Below are positions 8,858-17,697 of a stretch of DNA of 64,000 nt, one piece after another. Numbering within the stretch: the stretch's first letter is position 1; each line of letters begins with the position of its first letter. The DNA is from Candidatus Magasanikbacteria bacterium RIFOXYC2_FULL_42_28 (GTDB lineage: Bacteria > Patescibacteria > ABY1 > Magasanikbacterales > GWA2-37-8), in assembly GCA_001784435.1 (NCBI GenBank), contig MFQZ01000005.1:48312-112311 (forward strand), in the 5' to 3' direction. The notes beneath the pieces are model-generated. The model was not told the origin of the DNA, searched no databases, and worked only from the letters and a program-made list of their open reading frames with translations. A program made the translations under genes and the position numbers.

Positions 8858-11800
8858 ATGCTTAATAATACCCTCAACCCCGCCCAACTCGAAGCCATAA
8901 AACACACCACCGGCCCACTTTTGATTGTCGCCGGGGCTGGTACTGGCAAAACTACCGTGATTGCGGAAAAAATCGCTTATCTTGTTAATACCCAAAAAAT
9001 TCCAGCCAAAAATATTTTAGCTGTTACTTTTACCGAAAAAGCCACTGCCGAGATGTCCGACCGCGTGAGCGCCTTATTGCCGGACGGGGGATTGGACGCG
9101 ACGGTTTGCACCTTTCATTCTTTGGGACGTAGAATTTTGGAAACGCATGGATTGGAAGTGGGGTTGCCGAATAATTTTAAAGTGTTAAACGATATTGAAG
9201 CGTGGTTGCTTGTACGCCAAAATTTAGAAAGATTTAATTTGGATTATTATCGACCGCTGGGTAATCCGGCAAAATTTATTCACGCGCTTTTAAAACATTT
9301 TGGCCGGTGTAAAGATGAGTTGATTACACCGGAGAAATATTTAGCGCATGCGGAAAATTTACAGTTGGATGGAGATTCCTCGTCGCTCCCGCTCGCTCGG
9401 AATGACAATGACGGTGAAAGCGATGCGCTTATCCAAAAACGCACAGCCGAACTATCCTCGGCTTACCACTTGTATAATCAAATCTTATTAGAAAACGACT
9501 GCTTGGATTTTTCCGATTTAATTTTCTATACAGTTAAACTTTTACGCGAACGGCCAAATATTTTAAAAATTTATCAAAACATTTGGCCGAATATTTTGGT
9601 AGATGAATTTCAAGACACCAACTGGGCACAATATGAATTAATAAAATTATTGGCCAAAGGGCGCGAAGATACGGTTGGCCTAACGGTGGTAGGTGATGAT
9701 GACCAAAGTATTTATAAATTCCGCGGTGCTAGCGTCGCCAATATTTTACAATTTTCAACTGACTTTCCAAAATCCAAACAAGTGGTGCTGACCGAAAATT
9801 ACCGCTCTGGCCAAACAATTTTGGACTATGCGCATAATTTTATTACCTTAAATAATCCGGACCGACTGGAAGCAAAATTAGGGTTAGATAAAAAATTAAT
9901 TTCCGCTACTAAAAAATTTGCCACCGTAGAATTTAGCAATCCAACGAGTGCTAGTGCTGAGGGTGAGGAGATTGCCAAAAATATTCTGGCACTAAAAAAG
10001 AAAAACGATTTGGGGTGGTCGGACTTCGCCGTTTTATGTCGCACCCACCAGATCGTTGACCAAATTTTGCCATCTTTAACCAGTCGCGGTATCCCAACGG
10101 TAAGCGCGGGCGCATCCGGTTATTTACGCACTGGCGCGGCCTTAAACTGCTTGGCGGCTTTTAAATTGGCGGATAATTATCACGAATCACCGGCCGTCTA
10201 TCGCTTATTAAATTCCGTGATTTACGATTTACCTTATGAAGACGCGTCTAAATTGGCATTGTTTGTTAAAAGAAAATCAGTATCACTTTACCAAGCGGTT
10301 AAAGCCGGAGTAAATGGAGAAATAAAATTAAGTACCGCTGGACAAATTTGCACTGCTAAATTTTTGGCCGATACTGCTAAATTATCCGTGGACGCTAAAA
10401 CCGAACCGGCAATTAAGGTGTTGTATAATTTCTTAGAAAATTCCGGTTATTTAAAAAAGTTGGCGGACGCGCCGGAAAAAAATTATCGCGATATTATGGC
10501 TTTGCAAGCGCTGTTTGATTATTTGGAAAAATTCCAAAGTGATAATCCGGATACAGGCGTCGGCGCGTGGCTTAAATATTATGAATACGCGCTGGAGGCC
10601 GGGGAAACAGGGGAGGCCGAAGCCGATAGCGCCGATGGCGTGCCAGTTTTGACTATCCACAGCGCCAAGGGACTGGAATTTGAATATGTCTTTATTCCGT
10701 CACTCGTGGATTTGCGTTTTCCAGCGGTGAATCGTTCGGAAGCGATTGAATTGCCGAGCGAATTAGTTAATGAAAAAGTTTTGCCAGAAGACGACGCGCA
10801 TTTGGAAGAAGAGCGACGTTTGTTTTATGTGGCACTAACACGCGCCAAAAGCGGGGTATTTTTATCCGGCGCCAAGGACTACGGCGGGGCGCGCGAGAAA
10901 AAATTATCACGATTTGTTTCCGAATTGGAAAAAACGAATAAGGTAAAATTGAACGACCACTCCCTCACCCCCTCCTCCGAGAGGCGGGGGAAGGCGACGA
11001 TTTCCCCTCCTGCCCGAGGAGGGGACGAAGGGGCGGTAAGAGCAATTACCACCCCTCAAACATTTTCCTTTTCTCAGATCTCAACCTACCAATCCTGCCC
11101 CTGGCAATATCGCTATAAATTCATTTTGCATATTCCCACTTTGGGCAAAGGCGTGTTTAGTTTTGGCCACACCTTGCATCTTACCTTACAAAAATTTTAC
11201 GAACGACTAATCGCGTTAAATTCCGCGCGCCAAGGCGAACTGTTCGACGCGCCTCACATTTCTCCCCCTGCCCGAGGGGGAGACGAAGAGGGGGTGGGAG
11301 CAATCACAGTTGCCAGTTTAGAAGAACTACTGGAATTATATCGCGCTAACTGGCAAGATGATTGGTTTTATAGTGCGGAAAATAAAGCCCGCTACCGTGC
11401 CGAAGGGGAAACAATCTTAAAAAACTTTTACGCAATAAACACAAAAGCCGGCTGGACAATACCGCTGGGTTTAGAAACCGGTTTTCGATTTAAAGTGGCT
11501 GGCGCTGATTTCAAAGGTCAAATTGATCGCATTGACCGCCAAGCCGATGGAAAAATCCGCTTAATTGACTACAAAACCGGCCGACCAAAAACTACGCTTA
11601 CTTTTAACGATAAATTACAGTTATTAGTTTACCAATGGGCCGCCACGAGTATTTCGGCGTTAGCTCAAATGGGGGAAATCGGCACACTTTCGTATTTTTA
11701 TTTAAATGATGGCACCGAGATGGATTTTATCGGCGCAGAAAAAGATTTAGCCAAAACCGCTGCGACTGTGGAAGAAATAATTAAAAAAATTCAAGCGCGC

Positions 11801-11875
11801 GATTTTACATCCACGCCCGATAAAGAAACCTGCGCGAATTGTGATTTTCGCGATATTTGTGAATTTAGAAAATGA
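8858..11875 (+). CDS. UvrD/Rep-family helicase fused to a RecB-like Fe-S nuclease domain
   Basis: This is a 1005-residue superfamily 1 DNA helicase. Walker A GAGTGKT is at 26-32, motif II VDEFQDTN near 249, motif III QSIYKFRGA near 285, motif V/VI (LTIHSAKGLEFEYVFIP, then EERRLFYVALTRAK) near 605-665. A C-terminal PD-(D/E)xK-type nuclease domain follows (about 735-1005): GQIDRID, RLIDYKTG, and four cysteines (SCPWQYRYKF plus CANCDFRDIC at the end), as in AddB/AdnB-type Fe-S nucleases. Likely role: DNA repair end-processing. Three repeat-derived, low-complexity inserts sit in frame at about residues 169-187, 700-733 and 799-817. A DUF721 gene follows 1 bp after the stop. Confidence 0.93.
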   Translation: MLNNTLNPAQLEAIKHTTGPLLIVAGAGTGKTTVIAEKIAYLVNTQKIPAKNILAVTFTEKATAEMSDRVSALLPDGGLDATVCTFHSLGRRILETHGLEVGLPNNFKVLNDIEAWLLVRQNLERFNLDYYRPLGNPAKFIHALLKHFGRCKDELITPEKYLAHAENLQLDGDSSSLPLARNDNDGESDALIQKRTAELSSAYHLYNQILLENDCLDFSDLIFYTVKLLRERPNILKIYQNIWPNILVDEFQDTNWAQYELIKLLAKGREDTVGLTVVGDDDQSIYKFRGASVANILQFSTDFPKSKQVVLTENYRSGQTILDYAHNFITLNNPDRLEAKLGLDKKLISATKKFATVEFSNPTSASAEGEEIAKNILALKKKNDLGWSDFAVLCRTHQIVDQILPSLTSRGIPTVSAGASGYLRTGAALNCLAAFKLADNYHESPAVYRLLNSVIYDLPYEDASKLALFVKRKSVSLYQAVKAGVNGEIKLSTAGQICTAKFLADTAKLSVDAKTEPAIKVLYNFLENSGYLKKLADAPEKNYRDIMALQALFDYLEKFQSDNPDTGVGAWLKYYEYALEAGETGEAEADSADGVPVLTIHSAKGLEFEYVFIPSLVDLRFPAVNRSEAIELPSELVNEKVLPEDDAHLEEERRLFYVALTRAKSGVFLSGAKDYGGAREKKLSRFVSELEKTNKVKLNDHSLTPSSERRGKATISPPARGGDEGAVRAITTPQTFSFSQISTYQSCPWQYRYKFILHIPTLGKGVFSFGHTLHLTLQKFYERLIALNSARQGELFDAPHISPPARGGDEEGVGAITVASLEELLELYRANWQDDWFYSAENKARYRAEGETILKNFYAINTKAGWTIPLGLETGFRFKVAGADFKGQIDRIDRQADGKIRLIDYKTGRPKTTLTFNDKLQLLVYQWAATSISALAQMGEIGTLSYFYLNDGTEMDFIGAEKDLAKTAATVEEIIKKIQARDFTSTPDKETCANCDFRDICEFRK
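9368..9412. repeat. Family-1 repeat fragment inside the uvrD-like gene
   Basis: GGAGATTCCTCGTCG, then GCTCGCTCGGAATGACA, is the right half of the family-1 repeat. It is translated in frame as GDSSSLPLARNDND without breaking the helicase gene. Confidence 0.85.
10962..11075. repeat. Family-2 repeat inside the uvrD-like gene
   Basis: A GC-rich stretch with CCCTCACCCCCTCC, GAGAGGCGGGGGAAGG and GCCCGAGGAGGGGACG blocks. It is translated in frame as a linker with PPARGGDEG between the helicase and nuclease domains. A second copy lies at 11257-11305. Confidence 0.8.
11257..11305. repeat. Second family-2 repeat copy inside the uvrD-like gene
   Basis: TCTCCCCCTGCCCGAGGGGG, then AGACGAAGAGGGGGTGGGAG, is translated as SPPARGGDEEGVG in frame within the nuclease domain. 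It is close to the copy at 10962-11075. Confidence 0.8.
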
Positions 11876-11876
11876 T

Positions 11877-12167
11877 ATGCAAACCCTTGGCTCACTCTTA
11901 AACCGTCCCAATCAAAACCGTCCGCTTTTAAAACAGGTGCGTGCGGCGATGGTGGTGGAAGCGGCCAATGAATTTATCAGTAAGACATATGGCCAAGGCG
12001 CGGAAAATCAAGCGCGCGCTCTTTACTTAAAAAATGGAATTTTAACCATCGCTTGTTTAAGTTCGGTGTTGGCCCAAGAAATGCGCTTACGAGAAAAGGA
12101 ATTATTGCGAGCGGTTAGTGCTAAATTTAGTCCAGATACCATAAAAAAAGTCCGTTATTTGGCTTAA
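11877..12167 (+). CDS. DUF721 (DciA-like) protein
   Basis: A 96-residue protein with the DUF721 pattern: an N-terminal helix ending LLKQVRAAMVVEAANEF, then a beta segment (ARALYLKNGILTIACLSSVLAQEMRLREKELL) and a C-terminal IKKVRYL strand. DUF721 includes DciA, the loader of replicative helicase in many bacteria, so a replication role is possible. The frame is open upstream to 11841, overlapping the uvrD-like gene, but the ATG at 11877 gives the family N-terminus and is 1 bp after that gene's stop, so the two are probably translationally coupled. Confidence 0.75.
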   Translation: MQTLGSLLNRPNQNRPLLKQVRAAMVVEAANEFISKTYGQGAENQARALYLKNGILTIACLSSVLAQEMRLREKELLRAVSAKFSPDTIKKVRYLA

Positions 12168-12176
12168 AATCAACAG

Positions 12177-12205
12177 TTGCCAAACTCCAAAAAATAGAGT
12201 AAAAT
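12177..12205 (+). promoter_or_regulatory. Promoter of the small membrane protein gene
   Basis: TTGCCA at 12177-12182, a 17-bp spacer and TAAAAT at 12200-12205; the gene starts at 12230. Confidence 0.65.
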
Positions 12206-12229
12206 ACCGTCATAATACTCATTTCAAAT

Positions 12230-12616
12230 ATGACTTTAAAACAGTACTTAATTTTGATGTCCGTCGCCACGGCTGTTTGTTGGCTCGCGTGGCTGTTTGT
12301 AATTTTTAATCTTGACCCAACTACCGCCGGCGCTTTGGGGTTATCATTTTTTTATTTTACTTCATTTTTTGCTCTGATTGGAACTTTCGCCACACTGGGA
12401 TTTTGGATGCGAGAATTATTTTCTAAAACCGACGAGGTAGAATTCCGAATTGTTAAAAAAACTTTTCGACAGGGGATAGTGCTGTCGGGATTTATTATAC
12501 TCATGTTATTTTTACAACAAAAAGAAATGTTAAATTGGTGGACCGGAACAATTATTTTATTAATGTTATTTATTACCGAAGGTCTGGTGTTTCAATTTAA
12601 ATCGCACGCTCAATAA
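12230..12616 (+). CDS. Small membrane protein with four predicted helices
   Basis: No family is recognised. Hydrophobic segments lie at about residues 5-27, 37-60, 84-101 and 105-123. A charged loop (FSKTDEVEFRIVKKTFRQG) lies between helices 2 and 3, probably cytoplasmic by the positive-inside rule. It has its own promoter and lies upstream of the mreBCD-PBP2 cluster, separated by a repeat. Whether it belongs to the morphogenesis unit cannot be told. Confidence 0.75.
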   Translation: MTLKQYLILMSVATAVCWLAWLFVIFNLDPTTAGALGLSFFYFTSFFALIGTFATLGFWMRELFSKTDEVEFRIVKKTFRQGIVLSGFIILMLFLQQKEMLNWWTGTIILLMLFITEGLVFQFKSHAQ

Positions 12617-12619
12617 CAA

Positions 12620-12692
12620 ACTGTCACCCTGAGCTTGTTTCAGGATCTCCTGGATAACACGGGATGCTGAAATATATTCAGCATGACGATTA
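12620..12692. repeat. Variant dispersed repeat (TGTCACCCTGAG type)
   Basis: TGTCACCCTGAGCTTGTTTC, then AGGATCTCC, then GATGCTGAAATATATTCAGC. It is a variant of the family-1 design with a second hairpin (GCTGAA/TTCAGC). A close relative is at 45545-45643. It sits directly upstream of mreB. Confidence 0.7.
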
Positions 12693-12699
12693 ATTAATT

Positions 12700-13740
12700 A
12701 TGTTTGACAATATTTTAAACAGATTTCGCAAAGGGCTGGGAATTGATCTTGGCACGGCTAACACGCTAATTTACGTCAAAGGCCACGGTATCGTAATTAA
12801 CGAACCGTCGGTGGTGGCGGTCAATACTAAAACCGAACAAATTTTAGCAGTTGGCAATGAAGCGCGTGAAATGTTGGGTAAAACTCCGCCCCACATCCTA
12901 ACCACTCGTCCACTGTCCGGTGGCATTATTTCGGACTTTGAGGTGGCGGAAAAAATGTTACGCTATTTTTTTGATAAAATTAACGAAAGCGAACGACAGA
13001 AATTCGCCCGCCCGACGGTTATTATCGGCGCGCCACTGGAAATTACCGAGGTGGAACGCAAGGCCATTTCGGACGCGGTAATCAGCGCCGGCGCGAAAAA
13101 TGTTTGGGTAGTAGAAGAACCAATGGCAGCGGCGATTGGCGCCCGCATGCCGATTCGTGAACCGATTGGTAATATTATCGTCGAAATTGGCGGTGGTACT
13201 ACCGAAATCGCGGTAATATCATTGAGCGGAATTGTTAAATGGCGATCAATTAAAATCGCGGGCGATGAACTAAATCGCAATATCATGCAATACGCGCGCG
13301 AGCATTTTAATTTACTTTTAGGTGAAAAACAAGCCGAAGACATTAAAATTCAAATTGGTTCAGCCGTGGAAATTCCCCAAAGCGCTCAATACCCCATGCG
13401 TGGCCGCGACTTGGTAACCGGACTGCCCAAAGAAATTATGATTAGTGATAGCGAAGTGCGTGAATCAATGGTAAAATCATTACGCACAATTGTGGAAAAT
13501 ATTAAAGCCACCTTAGAAATATCACCACCGGAGTTAGTGGCCGACATTCACGAACGTGGCCTGCTTTTATCCGGCGGAGGAGCGCTACTTAAAGGACTGG
13601 ACCAATTGATAGCGCGCGCGACGGAAATTCCCGTGCGTGTCGCGGACGATCCTCTAACTAGCGTAGTACGTGGGACCGGTATTTTACTGGATGAGCCGGA
13701 ACTTTTATCCGAAGTAACCGTACTCACGACCAAACACTAA
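12700..13740 (+). CDS. mreB: Rod-shape actin homologue MreB
   Basis: This actin-like ATPase organises lateral wall synthesis at the inner face of the membrane. The N-terminal phosphate-1 motif GIDLGTANTLIYVKG, the EEPMAAAIGA segment, the phosphate-2 loop (VEIGGGTTEIAVISL) and the adenosine motif (LLSGGGALLKGLD) are all present. Length (346) is standard. It starts a tight mreB-mreC-mreD-PBP2 run (gaps of 4, 6 and 3 bp), the classical elongasome operon, which implies a rod or elongated cell with peptidoglycan. Confidence 0.97.
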   Translation: MFDNILNRFRKGLGIDLGTANTLIYVKGHGIVINEPSVVAVNTKTEQILAVGNEAREMLGKTPPHILTTRPLSGGIISDFEVAEKMLRYFFDKINESERQKFARPTVIIGAPLEITEVERKAISDAVISAGAKNVWVVEEPMAAAIGARMPIREPIGNIIVEIGGGTTEIAVISLSGIVKWRSIKIAGDELNRNIMQYAREHFNLLLGEKQAEDIKIQIGSAVEIPQSAQYPMRGRDLVTGLPKEIMISDSEVRESMVKSLRTIVENIKATLEISPPELVADIHERGLLLSGGGALLKGLDQLIARATEIPVRVADDPLTSVVRGTGILLDEPELLSEVTVLTTKH

Positions 13741-13744
13741 ATCT

Positions 13745-14533
13745 ATGGCCAATAATCGTCGCTCCAATCGAAATATATTATCTTTCGCCTTTTTGGCGAT
13801 AATTTTTTTGGCTCATATTTTTGGCTTGTTAAAACCGATGGAATCAAAAATTCGCCTGCTATTGTCGCCACTGTTGGCTAAAATATACGGATCCACTAAT
13901 CCTGAACTTTTTAAAATCAGCAAACAAGAACTTTACGGGCAGTACCAACAGTGCTTGGCTGTTCAAAATGAAACCGCGTATTTTCGCGCCCAAACAGAAA
14001 TGTTAAAAATTGAAAATCAAAATTTGCGCCTTGCTTTAAAATTTTCCGAACGTGCGCCTTATAAATTAATAACCGCGCAAGTAATCGGACGCAGTATTGA
14101 TTTGTCCGAACAAACGCTCTTAATTAACGTTGGACAAAATTCGGGTCTGACAGTAAACCAACCGGTAATTGTCGGCGAGGGGCAGTTAGTGGGAAAAATT
14201 ACTAATTTAGACGCCAATTCCGCTTGGGTGCGCCTCCTCTCGGACAGTCGCAGTAAGATAGCGGCCCTAATTTTAAATGATGAAAAAAGCGGTGGCGTCG
14301 TTGAGGGTGGTTATGGATTAAGCATAAAAATGGAATTTATACCGCGCAATGAAACAGTTAAAATCGGTGACCAAGTGATTACCTCCGGACTGGAATCAAA
14401 TGTACCGAAAGGATTATTAATCGGAACAGTGGCGGCGCTTGAAAATGAGGCCTACAAACCATTTCAACAGGCGATTATTACCCCAGCCGGGAGTTTGGAA
14501 AAAATTGATATTGTGAGTGTAATCATCAATTGA
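13745..14533 (+). CDS. mreC: Rod-shape protein MreC
   Basis: A membrane-anchored elongasome scaffold with a single N-terminal transmembrane helix (about residues 12-30). A coiled coil follows (about 60-100, ending EIENQNLRLALKF-like), then the beta-barrel MreC domain (AQVIGRSIDLSEQTLLINVG, then GLVGKI-type and IGDQVITSGLESNVPKGLLI). The 262-residue length is typical. It is 4 bp downstream of mreB and 6 bp upstream of mreD. Confidence 0.93.
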   Translation: MANNRRSNRNILSFAFLAIIFLAHIFGLLKPMESKIRLLLSPLLAKIYGSTNPELFKISKQELYGQYQQCLAVQNETAYFRAQTEMLKIENQNLRLALKFSERAPYKLITAQVIGRSIDLSEQTLLINVGQNSGLTVNQPVIVGEGQLVGKITNLDANSAWVRLLSDSRSKIAALILNDEKSGGVVEGGYGLSIKMEFIPRNETVKIGDQVITSGLESNVPKGLLIGTVAALENEAYKPFQQAIITPAGSLEKIDIVSVIIN

Positions 14534-14539
14534 CAACCT

Positions 14540-15085
14540 ATGTCTTGGTATCATAAATTTTTAATATGGATCATCGCCCCCATCATTCTCGCCACTTTAC
14601 AAATTATTTGGCGCTGGTATTGGCCGGAACCGATTAACCACGCGCAAATAATTTTTGCCGGATTAACAATTTGGCTTTTGTACTCACCCACGAAAACTAA
14701 CCTTTTTTGGATGATATTTTTGATATACTGGTTGCTTGACTTAGTATCAGCCCTGCCATTTGGCATAAATACCATTAGCGCGTTCTTAAGTTTTTTATTG
14801 CTTTATCGCTTGTCTACTCGAGTGTTTACCGGACACTCAATTTCAACCGCATTTTTATTAACCGCTATCGGCAGTGTCGCTTTTAGAATAATTTATCTTT
14901 TAACGGCGCTACTCTGGGGATTTATTGACCTGACACAGATTGTCGGACAAAATAGTTCGCTAATGTCAATTATTTGGGAAATAACACTGACAGCAATCGT
15001 GGCGGTAATTATATTTTTGGCGTCAGTTTTTGGAACACGTCGTTTTAATCCGCGCTATATTTTAGTGGATAATATTAATAAATAA
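14540..15085 (+). CDS. mreD: Rod-shape protein MreD (putative)
   Basis: A 181-residue hydrophobic protein with about five membrane segments, in the mreD position between mreC and the PBP2 gene. Sequence conservation in this family is weak. The call rests on position, length and the MreD-like layout (short loops, one helix ending in a DLVSALPFG-type segment). The C-terminus is basic (TRRFNPRYI). Confidence 0.8.
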   Translation: MSWYHKFLIWIIAPIILATLQIIWRWYWPEPINHAQIIFAGLTIWLLYSPTKTNLFWMIFLIYWLLDLVSALPFGINTISAFLSFLLLYRLSTRVFTGHSISTAFLLTAIGSVAFRIIYLLTALLWGFIDLTQIVGQNSSLMSIIWEITLTAIVAVIIFLASVFGTRRFNPRYILVDNINK

Positions 15086-15088
15086 AAT

Positions 15089-17053
15089 ATGGCGGATCTC
15101 TGGCGTAATATTAATGGGACTAGTGATGCTAATTTAACCGGAAAATACCGCCATAAATGGGTGGAGGAAAATTTTTTGCCACCCAATAAAGGCGCTGAAA
15201 CAATTTCAACTGGCACACGAAATTTTTTAGGGCGCGCCTTACCGGAAAGACGACTTAAAATTTTTGCCGGCATAATGATTTTGGGATTTCTAATCGTGAT
15301 TGCAAAAACATCGTATTGGCAAATTTTTAACGGCGAAAAATATTTAGCGCTGTCTGAAAATAATCGCATTCGCATCAAACCTATTCCGGCCGAACGGGGC
15401 GTGATAGTTGACAAATTTGGAAAACAACTTGTTCAAAATGTACCTAATTTTTCTTTAAATATCGTTCCCCAAGATGTGCCCCGCGAAGGGATAAAAAGGC
15501 GCGAAGTGGTAGAAAGCGTCGCTACTACTACCGGTTTATCTTATGAAGAAATCGAGGCCTTACTTTATAAATATCGTTTTCACCGCCTGGAATCAATTAC
15601 TGTCAAAGACAATTTAGATTACAGCGCCGCTTTAAAACAATACATTAAAAATGCGGAATTGCCCGGGGTAAATATTGAGAGTGGTACTAGGCGCAACTAT
15701 GAATTCACTAATTTTGATAATCCAAACAAGGCCTTAAGCTTGTCCCATATTTTAGGGTATTTAGGTAAAATAAACGATGCCGAGTTGGAAAAACTAGGGG
15801 CGAACGGTTATCTAATATCCGATAACATCGGACGCACCGGTTTGGAAAAAATTTATGAAAAAGAACTACGCGGAATTTATGGTAAGAAAAAAATTGAAGT
15901 GGATGCTTACGGCCGAGAACAAAATATCGTTGCGCAGGAAGCACCCGTTCCCGGAAAAAATCTCTATTTGTCAATTGATTTAGAAGCGCAACAACAATTG
16001 GAAAAATTTATTTCCGCGGGCGCGACTAAAGAACACCCCCGTTTGGCCGCTGTCGCCTTAAATCCCCAAACCGGCGCGATTTTGGCAATGGTATCTTGGC
16101 CGGCGTATGACAACAATAAATTTGCCGGCGGTATTAGTCGCGATGATTACGCCACGTTATCAACTGACCCCGACCAACCGCTGTTTAATCGCGTTATTGC
16201 CGGCTCTTATCCATCGGGCTCTACTATTAAACCGGTAATGGTCGCGGCCGCGCTGGAAGAAGGAGTGATAACCAAAAATACCACCATTATGAGTGTGGGT
16301 GGAATTTATGTGGGGGACAGATTTTTTAGGGACTGGCGCGTCGGCGGACACGGCGCCACTAACGCGCAGAAAGCGATCGCGCAATCTATTAATAGTTTTT
16401 TCTACTATATTGGCGGTGGCTATCGCGATTTTGAAGGGCTGGGAGTAGAACGAATAGCGAAATATTTAAAAAAATTTGGACTGGGCGCGATAACCGGAAT
16501 TGATTTAACCGGAGAAGCGCCCGGGCTGGTACCCGATCCAACTTGGAAACAAGCGAATAAAAAGGAACAGTGGTATATTGGCGATACCTACAATCTATCA
16601 ATTGGACAAGGTGATTTGCTCGTAACTCCGCTTCAAGTAGCCGTTTGGACAGCGGCCATTGCCAACGGAGGACGAGTGGTGCACCCGCATTTAGGAGAAA
16701 AATTAGTCGATCCCGCCACCAACACGATAACTACATTAGGAAAAGAACCAACTGATCCGGTAATTTCCGCTCCGTCGGTTAATCTGGCCAAGCAAGGAAT
16801 GGGGGAATGTGTAAAAACAGGTAGCTGTCACCTGTTAAGTTATTTGCCTTTTACTGCTGGTGGCAAAACCGGCACCGCTCAGTGGAGCGCGACCAAAAAT
16901 ACTCACGCCTGGTTTACGGCGTTTGCCCCTTATGAAAACCCGCAGGTGGTAATTACCGTCTTAATGGAGGAGGGCGGGGAGGGTGGCGTGGTGTCAATTC
17001 CAATCGCGCGTGAATTTTTGGCCTGGTGGGGAAAAAAATATTTGACACAATAA
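15089..17053 (+). CDS. mrdA: Penicillin-binding protein 2 (transpeptidase)
   Basis: A class B PBP that crosslinks peptidoglycan during elongation. One transmembrane helix lies at about 58-78. The dimerisation domain follows (RIRIKPIPAERGVIVDKFGK), then the transpeptidase domain with the SxxK serine in SGSTIKPV near 376, an SxN motif (SINSFFYY) near 433 and KTG in GGKTGTAQW near 592. At 654 residues it has family length. The roughly 55-residue cytoplasmic tail before the helix is longer than usual. It is the last gene of the mre operon. The greA promoter overlaps its stop codon. Confidence 0.95.
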   Translation: MADLWRNINGTSDANLTGKYRHKWVEENFLPPNKGAETISTGTRNFLGRALPERRLKIFAGIMILGFLIVIAKTSYWQIFNGEKYLALSENNRIRIKPIPAERGVIVDKFGKQLVQNVPNFSLNIVPQDVPREGIKRREVVESVATTTGLSYEEIEALLYKYRFHRLESITVKDNLDYSAALKQYIKNAELPGVNIESGTRRNYEFTNFDNPNKALSLSHILGYLGKINDAELEKLGANGYLISDNIGRTGLEKIYEKELRGIYGKKKIEVDAYGREQNIVAQEAPVPGKNLYLSIDLEAQQQLEKFISAGATKEHPRLAAVALNPQTGAILAMVSWPAYDNNKFAGGISRDDYATLSTDPDQPLFNRVIAGSYPSGSTIKPVMVAAALEEGVITKNTTIMSVGGIYVGDRFFRDWRVGGHGATNAQKAIAQSINSFFYYIGGGYRDFEGLGVERIAKYLKKFGLGAITGIDLTGEAPGLVPDPTWKQANKKEQWYIGDTYNLSIGQGDLLVTPLQVAVWTAAIANGGRVVHPHLGEKLVDPATNTITTLGKEPTDPVISAPSVNLAKQGMGECVKTGSCHLLSYLPFTAGGKTGTAQWSATKNTHAWFTAFAPYENPQVVITVLMEEGGEGGVVSIPIAREFLAWWGKKYLTQ

Positions 17054-17070
17054 AATATTACCGCTATAAT
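17042..17070 (+). promoter_or_regulatory. Consensus sigma70 promoter of greA
   Basis: TTGACA at 17042-17047, exactly 17 bp, then TATAAT at 17065-17070. The -35 overlaps the last codons of the PBP2 gene. Confidence 0.88.
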
Positions 17071-17109
17071 TATTAGATTGAAAATTAGAAAAATTAAAAA
17101 ACATAATTT

Positions 17110-17580
17110 ATGATAGATGACCAACCAATCCACTACCTTACTCCCGCCAGTTTAGAGAATTTAAAAAAAGAAAAAGAAGAGGTCGAAAATATAAAAATTC
17201 CGGAGATTGCCAAACGCATTGACGAAGCCAAACAGCAGGGCGACTTATCGGAAAACGCCGAATATCACGCCGCGCGCGAAGAAATGTCCTGGGCGCAAGG
17301 ACGTTTGGCCGAAATTGACCGAATTTTACAAAATTCCCAAATTTTTAACAAGTCAGCTAACAAAGATGAGGTTCAGCTCGGTTGTACGGTAGTTGTTAAA
17401 GTTAATGGTAAAGAAAAAGAATTTACGATTGTCGGACCCCAAGAGGTCAACCCGGCCAAAGGATACATTTCCAACGAGTCACCACTGGGAGAGGCCTTAC
17501 TGGGGCATGCCAAGGGGGATAAAGTCACCATAACAACTCCAGCAGGCAAACAGGTGTATGAAATTGTGAAGATAAAATAA
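17110..17580 (+). CDS. greA: Transcription elongation factor GreA
   Basis: It rescues backtracked RNA polymerase by stimulating transcript cleavage through the secondary channel. The N-terminal coiled coil carries the acidic tip (DLSENAEYHAAREEMSWAQGRL). The C-terminal FKBP-like domain has FTIVGPQEVNPAKGYISNES, then PLGEALLGHAKGDKVTI. The 156-residue length is standard. A perfect promoter precedes it and a hairpin terminator follows, so it is a monocistronic unit. Confidence 0.97.
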   Translation: MIDDQPIHYLTPASLENLKKEKEEVENIKIPEIAKRIDEAKQQGDLSENAEYHAAREEMSWAQGRLAEIDRILQNSQIFNKSANKDEVQLGCTVVVKVNGKEKEFTIVGPQEVNPAKGYISNESPLGEALLGHAKGDKVTITTPAGKQVYEIVKIK

Positions 17581-17590
17581 ATAGCCAGAC

Positions 17591-17623
17591 CAAAATATCC
17601 CGATTTAATCGTGATATTTTTTG
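17591..17623. terminator. Terminator after greA
   Basis: An AAATATCCCGATTTAATCGT stem, completed by GATATTTTTT. It is imperfect at one C/T pair and has the same sequence type as the terminators at 8751 and 56285. Confidence 0.75.
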
Positions 17624-17635
17624 TTTAATTAAATT

Positions 17636-17664
17636 TTGACGATTTATTTGATTTAAGGTATAAT
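17636..17664 (+). promoter_or_regulatory. Promoter of the lysS operon
   Basis: TTGACG at 17636-17641, a 17-bp spacer, TATAAT at 17659-17664; lysS starts 33 bp later. Confidence 0.85.
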
Positions 17665-17697
17665 ATCTGGGTCAATTTTCTTAAAAAATTAATTTTT

